The notes under the pieces: model-generated | Database searches by the model: none | The model's input: only the letters and a program-made list of their open reading frames with translations | Told to the model about the DNA's origin: nothing | Assembly (NCBI GenBank): GCA_959347315.1 | Contig: OY365814.1 | Location: 934,033-998,032 of the forward strand | Direction of reading: 5' to 3' | Origin: Bimastos eiseni | Lineage: Eukaryota > Annelida > Clitellata > Crassiclitellata > Lumbricidae | Length of the DNA stretch: 64,000 bases | Shown here: positions 24,101 to 33,948 of the stretch, piece after piece | How the letters are laid out: every line of letters starts with the position of its first letter | How positions within the stretch are numbered: the stretch's first letter is position 1 | Translations under genes and position numbers: made by a program

Positions 24101-25788
24101 AAGTCGTCCAGAAAACCAACTGTGAGCGGCGATTTCATTTGGATGAGGGTGGGCTGTAGAGGGTGACAGAAGAGTAAGGGACCCAAAGGGTCGCCTTGTT
24201 GGGGCCCCACTTGGGACAAAACACAGTATCGACCGTATTTAAGACCGTGTTCCAATAAGCTAGATTGCAAAAAGGTGCCAGTTCAGGAAGAATGTTATAT
24301 AGTGCTGTCAGCATTTCAAGTCTTTATAGGCTGTTGAATGCGCTGGAGAAATCTATTTTGGCTATGATTGTTTCGTTGTCTAAACTGTTCAAAAGTCGTC
24401 TTGTTGCGTGTACTGCTGCCTCAAATCCTCCTGGTACACCAACTCCGACTTGTCTGAGATATTCAGCAACTTTAGGCGCTGCGTAAGAGCTGGCACATTT
24501 GGCTGTCAGTCTGCGCCAATAGTAAGCAATGACAATGGGTCTCAGACCTCCAGTGCTATTCCTAAGGGCGAAGAGAGTTCCACCGAAAAGGGTTGCTCGA
24601 ATCCCAGAAGGGCATTCTCCTTCGAGAAGCAAGTTTACCAGAGCCGTAATGACGGCTAGCAGAGATGGGCCCGAGTCTGATTGGCTTACTAACTCTAGGA
24701 TGTGCTGGGGGTGTAGGACGTCTGGCCTCCCGGCTGATCCCGCCGAGGAGTTGCGAATGCATCTGATTACGTTCTCCTCGGTCATCTGTAGCGGGGTGGC
24801 ATCCGGTGGCCCGGGCACTGGCTCCTGGTTATAAGGTGGTGGCGGATGTTTTGTTTTGAGCTCCTCCCATGTGGTGTCGTTAATTGGGATTGGCTTGTCG
24901 TCCGAGCTCAGAATCCTAGCTGCTGCTCGGATATTCCCATCTTCCAAGTTAGAGGCCTATTAGTGTTAGTAGGTGTGTTATTGTTAACATGGTTTATTAT
25001 TTTGAGAGCAAGAAGGAATGGATAACGTTGTCTCCGAGATATCAATTCTTGTACATGCATGCATATTATATGAAATATTCATAATAATTTAATTGCTTTT
25101 GTACTTTAGGCGGAAATCAAATGAACTTTAATTATTTACCAAGTGACATGAGTGCTTTTTTGCTGATCAAAAATTCCGAGCAGATGGTTACTGTAGGAAA
25201 ACGAAGAGATCGGTTGTAAGCCACTTTATAACTGACGGTGGTTGGATATTCCAAATAATACGATATGTGATCGTAGATCTGGTAAACCATGAATCCTGTT
25301 CCGAAGAGTAAAAGCAATGTCCAAATTATCTTCCGGAATATCGAACCAATCTTGTTCTTTGATGGTTTGACCAAATATGACAAACCCACAACGGATACCT
25401 CTCCTGCGAAGATTTCCATCCGATGTCTCATTGCCATTTTTATCATACTAAAGGAATTTATTCCTTTGTATGATTCTATCCTTTCCAGGTCGTCAACTGC
25501 TTCTCCAGTTTGATTGGTCATGCGTTCATCAGTGACCGAATTAGTCTCGGAAATTGTCGTTCTCTTTTCTGACTTGAGCTGATGGTCGCACGAGTCCGAT
25601 TTTTCTTCATTATCCTTTAGTTTTGCCTCATCTACATCAAGCTGAGTTGACAACGTTTCGCCTTCCCGCATGCATTGAATCGTGAATGGATGACTCATCT
25701 TTCTACCGATTCTGTGAAAGCAATGCCTTAGAGCCGTAACATACATGTATTTAAGGAAAAGCACAACCTCTCCACTTGAAAATGGCAT
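10373..25788 (-). CDS. DEG/ENaC-family cation channel, gene 2 (seven exons, intact, 566 aa)
   Basis: Minus-strand exons 25788-25140, 18784-18627, 18052-17965, 16182-16070, 15446-15348, 12307-12169 and 10827-10373 have consensus GT..AG boundaries. Their phases all match and total 1701 nt (566 residues plus stop), a usual length for the family. Residues 1-153 are a long cytosolic N-terminus, TM1 is about 154-172, FPTVTIC is 197-203, GYCYSFN is near 291, PAPYGDC is 374-380, the Cys cluster CNCPLQC is 446-452 and TM2 is about 516-545. The protein should be a plasma-membrane sodium/cation channel subunit; its gating stimulus cannot be told. Two oddities: the gating HG dipeptide is VG (134-135), and the selectivity signature is GCT (533-535). 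Intron 1 (6.4 kb) holds three retroelement copies, A2, B and C. The promoter is not identified. Confidence 0.88.
10828..11640. other. Gene 2 intron e/last, outer part
   Basis: Intronic, AT-rich apart from a C-rich patch near 11540-11565. No exon, RNA or complete element recognised. Confidence 0.5.
11690..11870. mobile_element. Short foldback element remnant
   Basis: Minisatellite units in minus orientation (GAGCTGGATGAATGAAAAG) run directly into plus-orientation units (CAATCCAGCTTC, TTTCATCAATCC). Then comes a terminal repeat with CCTATCGACCGGACACC and TCTTCGGACCATC. It closely resembles the element at 38160-38465. Confidence 0.7.
12169..12307 (-). CDS. DEG/ENaC gene 2, exon e
   Basis: 139 nt between TTTATAG and GTACGG. 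Reads LSMLPAPYGDCSPTENYTYM, then the K-C-M-Q-R-C cluster and CNC. It is fully open, which identifies the extra base in gene 1. Confidence 0.86.
12560..12775 (+). mobile_element. LINE fragment (VQRRAT motif)
   Basis: Reads MELMEKVQRRATEMI, the 'LE.VQRRATKMI' motif found downstream of reverse transcriptase in CR1/jockey-like LINEs. It is short, decayed and opposite in strand to the fragment at 12950-13250. Confidence 0.6.
12950..13250 (-). mobile_element. LINE reverse-transcriptase fragment, mirror of 5880-6115
   Basis: Minus-strand reading contains FQFGKVLRNARVKRSNECSY and EEELNLAVILRKSTTSSKQC, about 90% identical to the left-arm copy. It sits in the same intron (d/e) of gene 2, so the insertion predates the inverted duplication. 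Confidence 0.65.
13425..14860. mobile_element. Large foldback element with 35-bp minisatellite core
   Basis: Left end (13425-13500) has GATGGTCCGAAG, GTCCGGTCGATAG and GGTTCGATAGTCCGAA. Right end (14785-14850) has the inverse, GGACTATCGAACC and GGACTATCGAATCTTC. Inside, about 13860-13960 holds minus-orientation units (GAAGCTGGATTGATGAAAAG) and 14010-14700 about 18 plus-orientation units (TTTCATCAATCCAGCTTCC). No coding capacity. It is present in full only in the right arm; the left arm keeps one end (5700-5860). Confidence 0.78.
15348..15446 (-). CDS. DEG/ENaC gene 2, exon d
   Basis: 99 nt, phase 0/0. Reads VALHDVKDLPVMASFGF...SISFSLRN. Differs from gene 1 at G/D, T/A, V/F, R/K and L/V plus one silent site, inside otherwise identical intron. 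Confidence 0.86.
15786..15855. repeat. (GAT/GAC)n microsatellite
   Basis: Mirror of 4690-4762 in the right arm. Confidence 0.9.
16070..16182 (-). CDS. DEG/ENaC gene 2, exon c
   Basis: 113 nt with TQPGANYGLRLAFW; bounded by GATTCAG and GTATGC. No difference seen from gene 1. Confidence 0.86.
17965..18052 (-). CDS. DEG/ENaC gene 2, exon b
   Basis: 88 nt, identical to 2496-2583. Carries CTFGNRRC and GYCYSFNP; bounded by TTTCAG and GTAAGC. Confidence 0.88.
18627..18784 (-). CDS. DEG/ENaC gene 2, exon a
   Basis: 158 nt between TTTAAG and GTAGGA. Encodes RDYASLKFSPAND through WNFSQLDYDWGFV to DDALLE. Joins exon 1 in phase 1 and exon b in phase 0. Confidence 0.82.
18955..19124. repeat. (ATT/AAT)n microsatellite
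   Basis: Trinucleotide tract at the 5' truncation of retroelement A2. Confidence 0.9.
19125..20997 (+). mobile_element. RLE-type non-LTR retrotransposon copy A2 (longest open frame)
   Basis: 5'-truncated within (AAT)n. Reverse transcriptase motifs are visible: VKLDISNAFNSL (motif A, frame 1), GDPLGPLLFC (motif B) and GYLDDLTLGG (motif C). After one frame change near 19350-19385, an uninterrupted 519-residue frame runs to TAG at 20944. It ends with an RLE-like module: CACGAF...HGLSC, a RHCNINDLIHRSL helix, DGKRPDGQTLIPW and LLWDATVVDT. The short 3' UTR ends TATGTGACA directly before (TAA)n. The gene order (RT then C-terminal endonuclease) and the TAA target recall the R4/Dong group; the clade is inferred. 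It lies antisense in intron 1 of DEG/ENaC gene 2. Confidence 0.88.
20998..21149. repeat. (TAA)n/(ATT)n microsatellite between two retroelements
   Basis: Starts as (TAA)n after A2 and ends as (ATT)n before the inverted copy B, so the 3' ends of two opposite-facing elements meet here. Confidence 0.9.
21150..22610 (-). pseudogene. RLE-type retrotransposon copy B
   Basis: Minus-strand. 5' truncated at the RT catalytic motif (DDLTLVGEEATV, near 22595) next to (AAT)n. Then come GLRLNQDKCEIIH, the thumb region, CTCGSR...HGLSCGLG, DGKRPDGLTLLPW and GRNLIWD. Split over several frames by indels; the 3' end abuts (AAT)n at 21149. A second subfamily, closer to copy D than to A. Confidence 0.82.
22611..22650. 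repeat. (ATT)n between copies B and C
   Basis: Short tract that is the 3' tail of copy C and the 5' boundary of copy B on the minus strand, so B sits in the TAA tail of C or the reverse. Confidence 0.85.
22651..24948 (-). pseudogene. RLE-type retrotransposon copy C (longest 5' extent)
   Basis: Minus-strand. From the 5' side: MEDGNIRAAARILSSDDKPI (pre-RT region), GVGVPGGFEAAVHATRRLL, IIAKIDFSSAFNSL (motif A), QQGDPLGPLLF (motif B), GFLDDLTLGG (motif C), thumb, and the endonuclease region. The endonuclease reads DGKRLGRCFIWDATVSDT; the residues normally between DGKR and the G-x-x-x-W-D (including the catalytic P-D) are missing, so this module is dead. Multiple frameshifts. It lies sense-oriented in intron 1 of DEG/ENaC gene 2. 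Confidence 0.85.
25140..25788 (-). CDS. DEG/ENaC gene 2, exon 1 (N-terminus, TM1)
   Basis: 649 nt, ending before GTAAAT in phase 1. The start ATG at 25788 gives 133 residues before the conserved VGLSYL segment; a later ATG (MSHPFTIQ, residue 31) is possible. TM1 is followed by YPTTVSYKVAYNRSLRFPTV, the canonical post-TM1 signature. Residues 40-110 are acidic and low in hydrophobics. Confidence 0.9.
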
Positions 25789-26780
25789 TAATTCGCAGCC
25801 CAGTTAGAGCAAAACTGTACGTCAATAATGATAGTTCGGTTACTCTCATAAAGTTTTATTGCTGCTCTAATCAATTGTACGGAAGACTAGACATGCTAAT
25901 TTGGAGTTTTGCTGAGTGACTGCTGGTAAAAATTAAAGAAAGATCCTCAGTACCAGGAAGACAAAGCTGCTAATGTACTCATTTACTGCTCAAATATTAA
26001 ATGATGTTAATTTCTTTTATTTCGGTCCATTATGATAACATTAATTTTAGTAATTGTTTTGCATGGCTGCAATAATTAATAAATGAAGAGTAGTGTGCTA
26101 GGGAAGGCAACAAGAGGAAAGAAAAGATCGAACAGTTTGGGTGTCCTAGTTCCTCATGTAATTACGAATAGGAAAGCGAACGACATAAGGTAGTCACAAA
26201 CAGAAAATTGAAGGAGAAGCAATAATGAAATATAAACTTGAGTAGTACTCAAATGATTTAATGATTTAATGTAAGCCTACTCCATTTTCTGTAACAATTC
26301 TATCATTGAAAATGATTGCAGATGGTATGTTCTCTCTTTCGAAAACGAAAAACGGATGTCCAGCCTACAGCAATGGCAGCGGTGAAATGTCCTCAAACAA
26401 TAAAATGCATTATTAATCTACAAGCACTGTACAAACAATTTCCACTCTTAGCAAACTTATGTCAAATGCTTCGCTAGATGTCGTCTGTTTTGTTTCCACT
26501 GTCACCGCTTACAATTAATGCCCGTAACTTAAGATATTCGTCTTCTTCTGCATGATTCCATTATACGGTAGCTTATTTCATTAAATCACATCCACTATTA
26601 ATTCGTCACACAGCGCATTTACCTATACTTGTTCATTAAGACTCACCCATATGTCGTATATATATAAATTGATCTAACATGATCAAAGTGCATTGGCGAC
26701 TAACGCCACGCTGGCTATCTTGAATTGCCTAGGTGGAGCTTCGGCGTGTTGATGCGCCATTTTTAATGCAGCTTATTCTA
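25789..26780. other. Upstream flank of DEG/ENaC gene 2
   Basis: AT-rich. A TATATATAAA string near 26655 could be a core promoter only if a long 5' UTR exists; no initiator or other site can be supported. Confidence 0.3.
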
Positions 26781-26784
26781 GTCT

Positions 26785-26930
26785 GTGAAACCAATTTTCT
26801 GGAATGCGCCCACCAAGAGCTCCGTCTAATAAAAGGGGTTTCGTCATCTGTATTTTACGTCTCTCCTACATTTTGGGCTGGAGATCCTCTGAACAGATAT
26901 CTTGAATGGACGTAATGATAGGCCTATTTA
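26785..26930 (+). mobile_element. LINE 3'-end remnant
   Basis: Ends with CCTCTGAACAGATATCTTGA, close to CCTCTGAGTAGATATCTTGA at 41505. This marks the same LINE tail, including its 'AAGAGCTCCG...' upstream part. Confidence 0.5.
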
Positions 26931-27484
26931 TCTCATTGATTGATCCATGGATACTTCAACATAAAAGTTTCTCAATAATGATCAGAAAATCTTCGGTTGT
27001 AAACTCGTGAATAGTTGTTTGCTGGCAGACTAATTCTGTCGTCTGACAAGAGAGATCATTAATGTCTGTCGTTTCTTTTGTTTTAATGAGATCATTGCAT
27101 GCTATGGCTGCATGTATAATACGGAAGTGGTGAACATCACTGTCAACTCTTCAAATGTGTAACATTGCATCCGAGTGAATAATGTATGTGTATTTAAAGA
27201 GCATCCAGTGAGGTGGGCAGCAGAGCAAAGAACCCGATAGAGACGGGCTAACCACGCTAGAGGGATCGACAAGAACCTAGCGGACGTGATTAGGACGGCT
27301 GGTGACGTATGCATCAACAGCAGCGTCATGCTATGGGTAGGTCCAACCCGAAACAGGCGACATTTAGCGAAGCATCAGAGCTCAGTTTGCTAAGAACCGC
27401 ACTCGATGGAAAATCTCGAGCCACAATTTTCTTCTCTATCAGGGATTTGAACTGATGAAAATATATCATAAGCCAATGTGAGTG

Positions 27485-27650
27485 ACAGATCATGACATTG
27501 CGTATCCTCGTCCAGGCCCTCGTCATTTCTCACCTGGACTATTGCAAACTCCATCCTCTCTGGGCTTCCTGCGTCAACACTAGTTTACAACCTCTATCAT
27601 CAGTCCTACACGTTGCTGCCCGCCTAATAAAACCGTGCATTCTCAGTCGC
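27485..27650 (+). mobile_element. LINE RT fragment (LDYC motif)
   Basis: Reads RILVQALVISHLDYCKLH, then LQPLSSVLHVAARLI, matching the 'LV.ALVISRLDYCNALL...LQRVLHAAARLV' region of common invertebrate LINEs. It is a short fragment. Confidence 0.65.
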
Positions 27651-27844
27651 AGGACCCATAGAATGTAATAGTCTCCCGACTATAGTTCGTCAAACCACAA
27701 CCGCTGCACTTTTCAAGACAATACTGTAGACCTAGTAATTCTCCCTGATCTATGACTAAGAATGCAGCACATCGCTTTGTGCAAGACTTATCGTGTCAAA
27801 ATGCCTACTTGTATTATAGTGTATGCAAGATGTGTAAACTGTAG

Positions 27845-27930
27845 GCCTAATAGTAATAGTAATAGCTATGATAATAATAACAATAATAATAATAACAATG
27901 ATAACAACTATTATTATCACTATTACAATA
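27845..27930. repeat. (AAT/ATT)n microsatellite
   Basis: Degenerate tract that flanks the 3' end of copy D. Confidence 0.8.
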
Positions 27931-30028
27931 GTCGAACAATTTAATTAGTGTTTTCACAGCTGCACGAAATAGCCTGTGAAGGCAACTGCATTGAAGCGCT
28001 GGATGCAAACTGACAATCGTTGGAACAAGTAGCTGGTTTCTCTAGGGTCTCTTGTGACCTCCGTCAGAAGGCGACCCAAGTCTTTGATAAAGTTCTTTCC
28101 GTCGTTGTTGACTGGGCACATGGTCTCAAAGGCCAATGGAACAAAGTGATAGGTCACAGCGAGCTGGCTGTACTTGATGGTCTGCCTGGTGGTTGCAACT
28201 TCCGCTGCAAGGAAGTCCGTGTGCTCCTTCCGCATTGACTCGTGACCCGCATGGGCATGCGTGTGGCTCACATATGCGTCTCCCCAGACGGAGACTCACC
28301 GATGTCCACATGAAGTGACATGTAGGGCAAATAGCCAGTCTCCGGCATGCGTTGCTGCGGCTGCCTTGAATCGCGCCTGATGGTATGGGTTGGTTTGGGC
28401 ACTGCTCAGCTCGGCGGCTGCCTTCTGCAGTAGCGGCTTGTCCCAGCTTGATTGTTTGTGTGCGGCATTGTCCGGACTCATCGTTTGGCTCTCGTTGCAC
28501 CACAGATCTTCTATCTTCTCAAGCAGTTCGTCGACGTCGGACCAGGTGCTGCCCAACATGGAGGACTGCAGTGCTCGGGTGCTGAAAGCGGAAGCAATAA
28601 AGGTGGGAAGCACCAGCGAGGTCACTTGACGAATTCTTTATCCTCTCATCTTTACCGGTAATGATGCCTGAAGCCATTGGTCGCTCGACAGGGTGATGTT
28701 GAGAACTGTTTCTAAACCGCTACGAAGAAGGGCGTCGAATTTGTCTAGCAGAGAGTGTCCCGTGCATGAACTGCATCTTAATTTATATATCAGTTTCTGG
28801 GAACTGAGTGAACATCTGAGGAGAAGAAGAGCGTCAAGTTTGGCTCTTGTCTCTTGTCTGACTCTTGTCTGGTAACTGCTAAGGCCAGTTCCTTGCATCT
28901 ACCCTCTATACATGTCGTCAAGGCCTCGCTGGTGGATAGTGGTGCGCCCAGCAAACAGGCTTTCTCCAGCAAAATTGACACATAGTGCTTGAAGACATGG
29001 TCAGAAACTAGTCTTACTTGGCGATGGATGATCTAACATTAGTCTTGGTTGAGTCGTAGCCCTATTTCCTCTCCTCGCTGTTCCAGCATTCTCACATCTG
29101 CCGCTACCGTTGTCACGACCTTAGGTTTCAAAGGCGCTAAAGAAAAGCATCGGAACTCAGAGGCTACGTGGAGGTCGGTTAACGACGAATTGGAGGAAGT
29201 ATGGCTGGGGGCATCTGCCTTATACACCTTCAGGGACTATCGAGATGCACTTAAGGAGCGACCGTTCGACAGGGTCATCCATGCGAATCGCCACGAAGAC
29301 GAAATTCGACGAAAGAGGCTGAATCTATGCTCTTAGCTGATCGTCCAGGGATAGCGGCCACTTTAGCGACGACGAGAATCCTCCAGCCGCCAGGGCAGCG
29401 ATCGGTAATATGAGTCCGAAGCATCCGGTCTCAACTGGTTCCGACGCCCAATGAACCGAGGGCAGGGGTAAAAGAGACGCTACGATATTAACGGACCGAC
29501 GGCTGAGCAAGAATTTTATCCCCGGAGGCCTATGAACTCCTTTTGACGTTAATAACTCTTTAATCTCAATGGACCTCTAAGACGCCATCAACGATATACT
29601 AAAGGTAACGCGAACTTTAGTGTAGGGGGGCATTCCATCCAATCGGCGTCGAGGGATGGGCAAGTGAGAGTCTAGGTGGACCAATCTGACAGCAGGATCG
29701 TAGGTCCGCATCGCATGATCGATGATGGAGGACAAGATTTAACTGTTGTAGCAAAGAGGGGTTACAATATACAGAGCGATGGGGACTTGGAAAGACGTGG
29801 GAGAGCCATCAACAACAGGGCGTAGGATGTGACGATCTTCAAAAACAAGTCGACCTCTGTCTAGTTTAAAATTCAAAGCTACGTGTAGATAGTTGTATGT
29901 AAGATATTAAAATATTCTTTAAGCATCAGGAAGCGTCGTTGTTCGTGTTTGGTGGATGAGAAAACGAACCGTCACGAATCAGAAGGATCGTGAAAACGGT
30001 CGCTTCCTCTCCTCCTAGGGTTAGATCC
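27931..30028 (-). pseudogene. RLE-type retrotransposon copy D, internally deleted and interrupted
   Basis: Minus-strand relative of copy B. From the 5' side: DLTLGGEEAT (29995-30028), an 870-base insertion (29117-29990), then VAADVRMLEQRGEEIGLRLN, the thumb, SRVNAEGAHGLPCS, and a jump straight to TTRQTIKYSQL. About 75 codons, including the whole KRPDG endonuclease core, are deleted between the last two motifs. Ends near (AAT)n at 27930. Confidence 0.78.
29117..29990. other. Unidentified insertion in retroelement D
   Basis: Less AT-rich than its surroundings and absent from copies B and C at this point. A plus-strand stretch reads ALYTFRDYRDALKERPFDRV, but I do not recognise the family. No terminal repeats are clear. 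Confidence 0.5.
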
Positions 30029-30225
30029 GGCGGCGCTTGGAGCAGTGAAGGACTGCAGTTCATCTCAGAGTTGGGTAGTCGAACGAGTGCTGCAACCCAC
30101 GATCCAATGGAGACGTCATTTCTGTTCCAACGTAGCTCGGTTGTTCTTCAGCGTGGGAACGCCGCCTGCCTCTTCGGGACATTGCCACCACTCACTTAGC
30201 TTGCCCACATGGGCGATAACAGCAT
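30029..30225 (+). pseudogene. RLE retrotransposon copy E, 3' end
   Basis: Reads GGAWSSEGLQFISELGSRT, then METSFLFQRSSVVLQRGNAA and FGTLPPLT before a stop. This is the C-terminal tail of the same protein family, of the subfamily seen in copy G. Followed by (TAA)n. Confidence 0.78.
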
Positions 30226-30226
30226 A

Positions 30227-30262
<36 letters not shown>

Positions 30263-30282
30263 TTATAATTATAATAATAATG

Positions 30283-30323
<41 letters not shown>

Positions 30324-30344
30324 TAATAATAACAATAATAATAA
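30226..30344. repeat. (TAA)n microsatellite
   Basis: Tract between copies E and F. Confidence 0.92.
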
Positions 30345-30459
30345 TAATTTTCAGGGCACTATGTCAAGATTACAATCCACTGACAAGCGGCGACCCAGAT
30401 AGCCTGATGACAGATCCGTTGGCAATGCCAATGATGAACAACACTATATGTGACATAAT
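30345..30459 (+). mobile_element. RLE retrotransposon copy F (about 110 bp, A subfamily)
   Basis: Starts TTTTCAGGGCACTATGTCAA, matches the last codons and 3' UTR of A2 almost exactly, and ends TATGTGACA before (TAA)n. Extreme 5' truncation with microsatellite on both sides. Confidence 0.88.
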
Positions 30460-30597
30460 AATAATATTAATAATAATAATAATATCATGGAGAGACAAAA
30501 TAATAATAATAATAATAAAAGTGATAATAATAATAACGATAACACTAATAATAATAATAATATGCAAAATAATAATAATAATGATAATAATAAGGAA
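30460..30597. repeat. (TAA)n microsatellite
   Basis: Tract between copies F and G. Confidence 0.9.
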
Positions 30598-31035
30598 CAG
30601 GTTTCATGGCGAGCATCCCTTCTCAGAAGGAACCTTTGGGCCTCATCAGAGAAGATGGCAAGCATCCGGACGGCGTGACACTCATCCCGTGGTCATGCGG
30701 CAGGTGCCTCACTTGGGATGTGACTGTTTCAGACACTTATGCGTCTTCATACCTGACAACAACATCAACTGCAGCAGGAGAAGCAGCAAACCGTGCATCA
30801 AACCGTGCGCCATGAGAGCAAAGTACGCATCGATCACCCGAACGCATGCTTTTGTGGCGGTGGCACTGGAGTCCAGTGGTGCTTGGAGTTCCGAGGGTTT
30901 GAATTTTGTGTTGGATTTGGGACGAAGGCTGACCGATGTGTCCCATGACACACTCGAGACAAGCAACCTGTTGCAAAGACTCTCGGTAGCTGTCCAGCGA
31001 CGGAACGCGATCTGTTTTTCGTCAACACTACCATG
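30598..31035 (+). pseudogene. RLE retrotransposon copy G, endonuclease part
   Basis: Begins within the AAT tract. Reads QKEPLGLIREDGKHPDGVTL, then RCLTWDVTVSDTYASSYL, one frame change, and FVAVALESSGAWSSEGLNFV through LLQRLSVAVQRRNAI to a stop. The usual KRPDG is KHPDG. The 3' end abuts (TAA)n at 31036. Confidence 0.82.
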
Positions 31036-31090
31036 CTAAGTAATAATAATAATAATAATAATAATTATAATAATAATAATAATAATAAAA
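31036..31090. repeat. (TAA)n microsatellite
   Basis: 3' flank of copy G. Confidence 0.9.
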
Positions 31091-31189
31091 ACAACATGTG
31101 ATTAGATAATTTGCTTAGATTGCTCCAATCCTAATATTTCTCCGTATACTAATGTTGGGCATCAATAAAAATAGGGAATATTATTTAAG

Positions 31190-31347
31190 GTTCAACATTT
31201 CGAGATTTCGGTTTACTGAAATTCCCGACAATTGTGGACGTCGGACTGAGTGGCGATCAGTTAGGGGTGAACTTTTCTCAATTTGATGTGGACTGGGAGT
31301 ATGTTTACAATTTCGTACTCACAAGAGCGAACGATGCGCTGTTGGAA
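31190..31347 (+). pseudogene. DEG/ENaC gene 3, exon a copy
   Basis: Same 158-nt length and TTTAAG acceptor as exon a of genes 1 and 2. Reads FRDFGLLKFPTIVDVGLSGD, then NFSQFDVDWEYV to NDALLE. The donor position reads TGGTGT instead of GTAGGA, so splicing is probably lost. Its partner may be the last-exon fragment at 37575-37790. Confidence 0.72.
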
Positions 31348-31559
31348 TGGTGTGGTCATAATATTATATCGCACTACCTTGACTCGCATTGCACTATTCT
31401 AGTTTATATGATAGTTTATGATCATTGTGGGCGACGTGAAATGTCATAAAAACACTCATAAATATAAATGTATTAATTTCTATACATAATATATAAATAT
31501 ATATTATGTATAGATATTCATTATTATGTATACATATTCATTCAATCGGTATTTATATA

Positions 31560-31760
31560 TAATCATTCAATCTTTCAATAATTTCGAAAATTTATATAGC
31601 GCCCATTCAAAAAACCTACTCAGAGGCGCTCTCAGCCAGGCTGCGGCCAAACAAAAATAACTTGAGAATACGAAAGAAGGCTGGCAGATTGTTCCTAGGT
31701 AGCATGAGCAGACAAATATCCATTCCAAATGGAAGGGCCCACAACCGAGAAGACTCGGTG
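31560..31760 (-). mobile_element. LINE/SINE tail remnant
   Basis: The minus strand reads GAGCGCCTCTGAGTAGG and GGGCGCTATATAAATTTTCG, the same tail as 41500-41540. A related decayed segment lies near 32110-32200. Confidence 0.5.
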
Positions 31761-31787
31761 CTGCTTAATCGATTATCGAGCTCGTTA

Positions 31788-31832
31788 TTAATAATAATAA
31801 TATTTATTATTATTATTGTTATTATTATATTA

Positions 31833-31910
<78 letters not shown>

Positions 31911-31963
31911 TAACAATAATGATGATGATGACGATAAAAATAATAATTAATAATTAAATCAAC

Positions 31964-32010
<47 letters not shown>

Positions 32011-32042
32011 TGATAATAATAATAATAATAATAAAAATAATA
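31788..32042. repeat. Long (AAT)n microsatellite without an insertion
   Basis: About 250 bases of AAT with short GAT and ATT interruptions. An empty example of the tract type the retroelements occupy elsewhere. Confidence 0.93.
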
Positions 32043-33270
32043 GGCCCTAATAAAGGCCTATAGCTAAGCCTAAGCCATACACAGTTTTAATGTAAGTATG
32101 AAATGAGTCTGAGTGGACCCTTGGCGACAACCGCAACGCCAACGGGAACATGTTCCAGAGCGAGGAGCCAACCACTGAGAAGGCATGATTCTGTTTGGTA
32201 GTTGTACGAGCAACATAAAATATAGATAGATAGAATATATATATATATATATATATGCAGCTAAATTAGAACACAAAATTCTTATATAAATCACTATATA
32301 GGCTATTTATATATATATAAATTACTCTGCAATCTAATAACTCAACGAATTTTGGATGTGAAGTTGAGAGTGGGCTTAGAGATGACTCGATAAATTTGAT
32401 AGATCATCACGAGACAGAGGTGAAATTGTCAGCAGAGGCGAGAAAGTCAATTTCCGAAAAGGGGAGGTTGAAGATTGACGTAAGAATTGAGTTGTATAAA
32501 ATATTCTTTTGGATGGACAGTGGAATAGTTTGCTTATAAAAGACTGAACGATTATTTGTTATACTACAATCTGAGTCATATATCTTGGTTGTAGGAAGCT
32601 AAGCAACATCTGACGTATCATCATCGTCGTCGTCGTCATCATCATTATCATCATCATCATCATCATCGACGGTGTAGTTTAAATGGCATCAGATTGAGGT
32701 TATGCAGTGGCTTAGAATCTTAGGATTAAATTCAAGATCTTCCTCGTGGGTATATCTTGTATTATGAGCTGATGCTTCAAAATGCACCTGTTGAATGTTT
32801 GTCCCTGTGTCCATCTAATCTCTTCAATCAGCTGTCGCTTCCTTAGACACGCGGTAACACTTAGTGGATTCGCTTTCTAATTCGACGACGCGGGCCATTG
32901 TGTTTTCTTGTTTACTGGACCATTCTTATGGTCCAGTCTTTCATGTGATAACTCGCAGATCACTATTATAATAATATCGGTCTAATGTACAAAGCATCAG
33001 TCGATTGTCGCTTCAGGTAAAATCACTTAAGTGTTTATGATGTTTTAAAACAAAACTTATACTATATAATTATTTAGATTGGATAGTTTTACCGTTGTAG
33101 GCCCACTTGCAATTGTTTCATTATGTTCATCTTTTCCAATCAGCCATCTTTGATGTCTATCTTAAGATAACAAGACATTAAAGTATTACAAAAAGGGTTT
33201 ACATATAAAAACAATATTCTGCTAATTCCACGTTTTCAAAACACTTATTTTGCTACATCACTCACAAATT
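32043..33270. other. Non-coding stretch with simple repeats
   Basis: Contains (AT)n at about 32235-32256 and (ATC)n at 32620-32668. No exon or element supported. Confidence 0.5.
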
Positions 33271-33279
33271 TCCACCAAT

Positions 33280-33500
33280 AAAGGTTGTATTGATGACAAT
33301 AATGCTTGAAAATCGATATTCCATTTCAAAAAGATTTTTTTAATCAATAATCATCTTTGACAATAATCCAACTTACGTCAATATTCCTGTCAATAATTCA
33401 ACTTCTATTTCATCAAGCATTATTTTCATCTATATAGTGGTCAACATTTTAGGAATGATTTCATAAATCAATCCAACATCTATTTAAGCAAACATTATTA
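33280..33500 (+). repeat. Degenerate 35-bp minisatellite
   Basis: Units such as CAATAATCCAACTTACG, CAATAATTCAACTTC and AATCAATCCAACATC, spaced at about 35 bases. Decayed member of the foldback family. Confidence 0.55.
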
Positions 33501-33948
33501 TAATCATTCTAACTAATAATTGAAAAAATGCAGTGGGCGGATTACAACTTTTGGTCTTGACTCCTTTGTCCCTGAACTATTTATCGGCGAACCATTCGAC
33601 ACAATTCTGATGACGACTCTGGCCTGTGAGTTTAGGATAACTTTAAGACGTCCCATAATTGAGCTTACACTCGAGTCTATATTATAAAACTCGAGGCCCG
33701 ATAGAACCTCTCTCTTAGTTGGTGCAGATCGATCTTGAACTGCTTATGGGTCTACTTAAACTCTGCGTTGCAGTCCATCTTCAACTGATTTTCGAACTGC
33801 AGAAAATCCCAATTCCTGGTCTTTGGAGTGTACGATTGCTTTCGTTCTCTTGTGCCTTCCTGTGTGGTCGCACCATACACATACACTGTAGTACTAGTAT
33901 TATAATAGGCCCATGCGCTGTGGCCATTATATTAAGGTGAACCTATGG

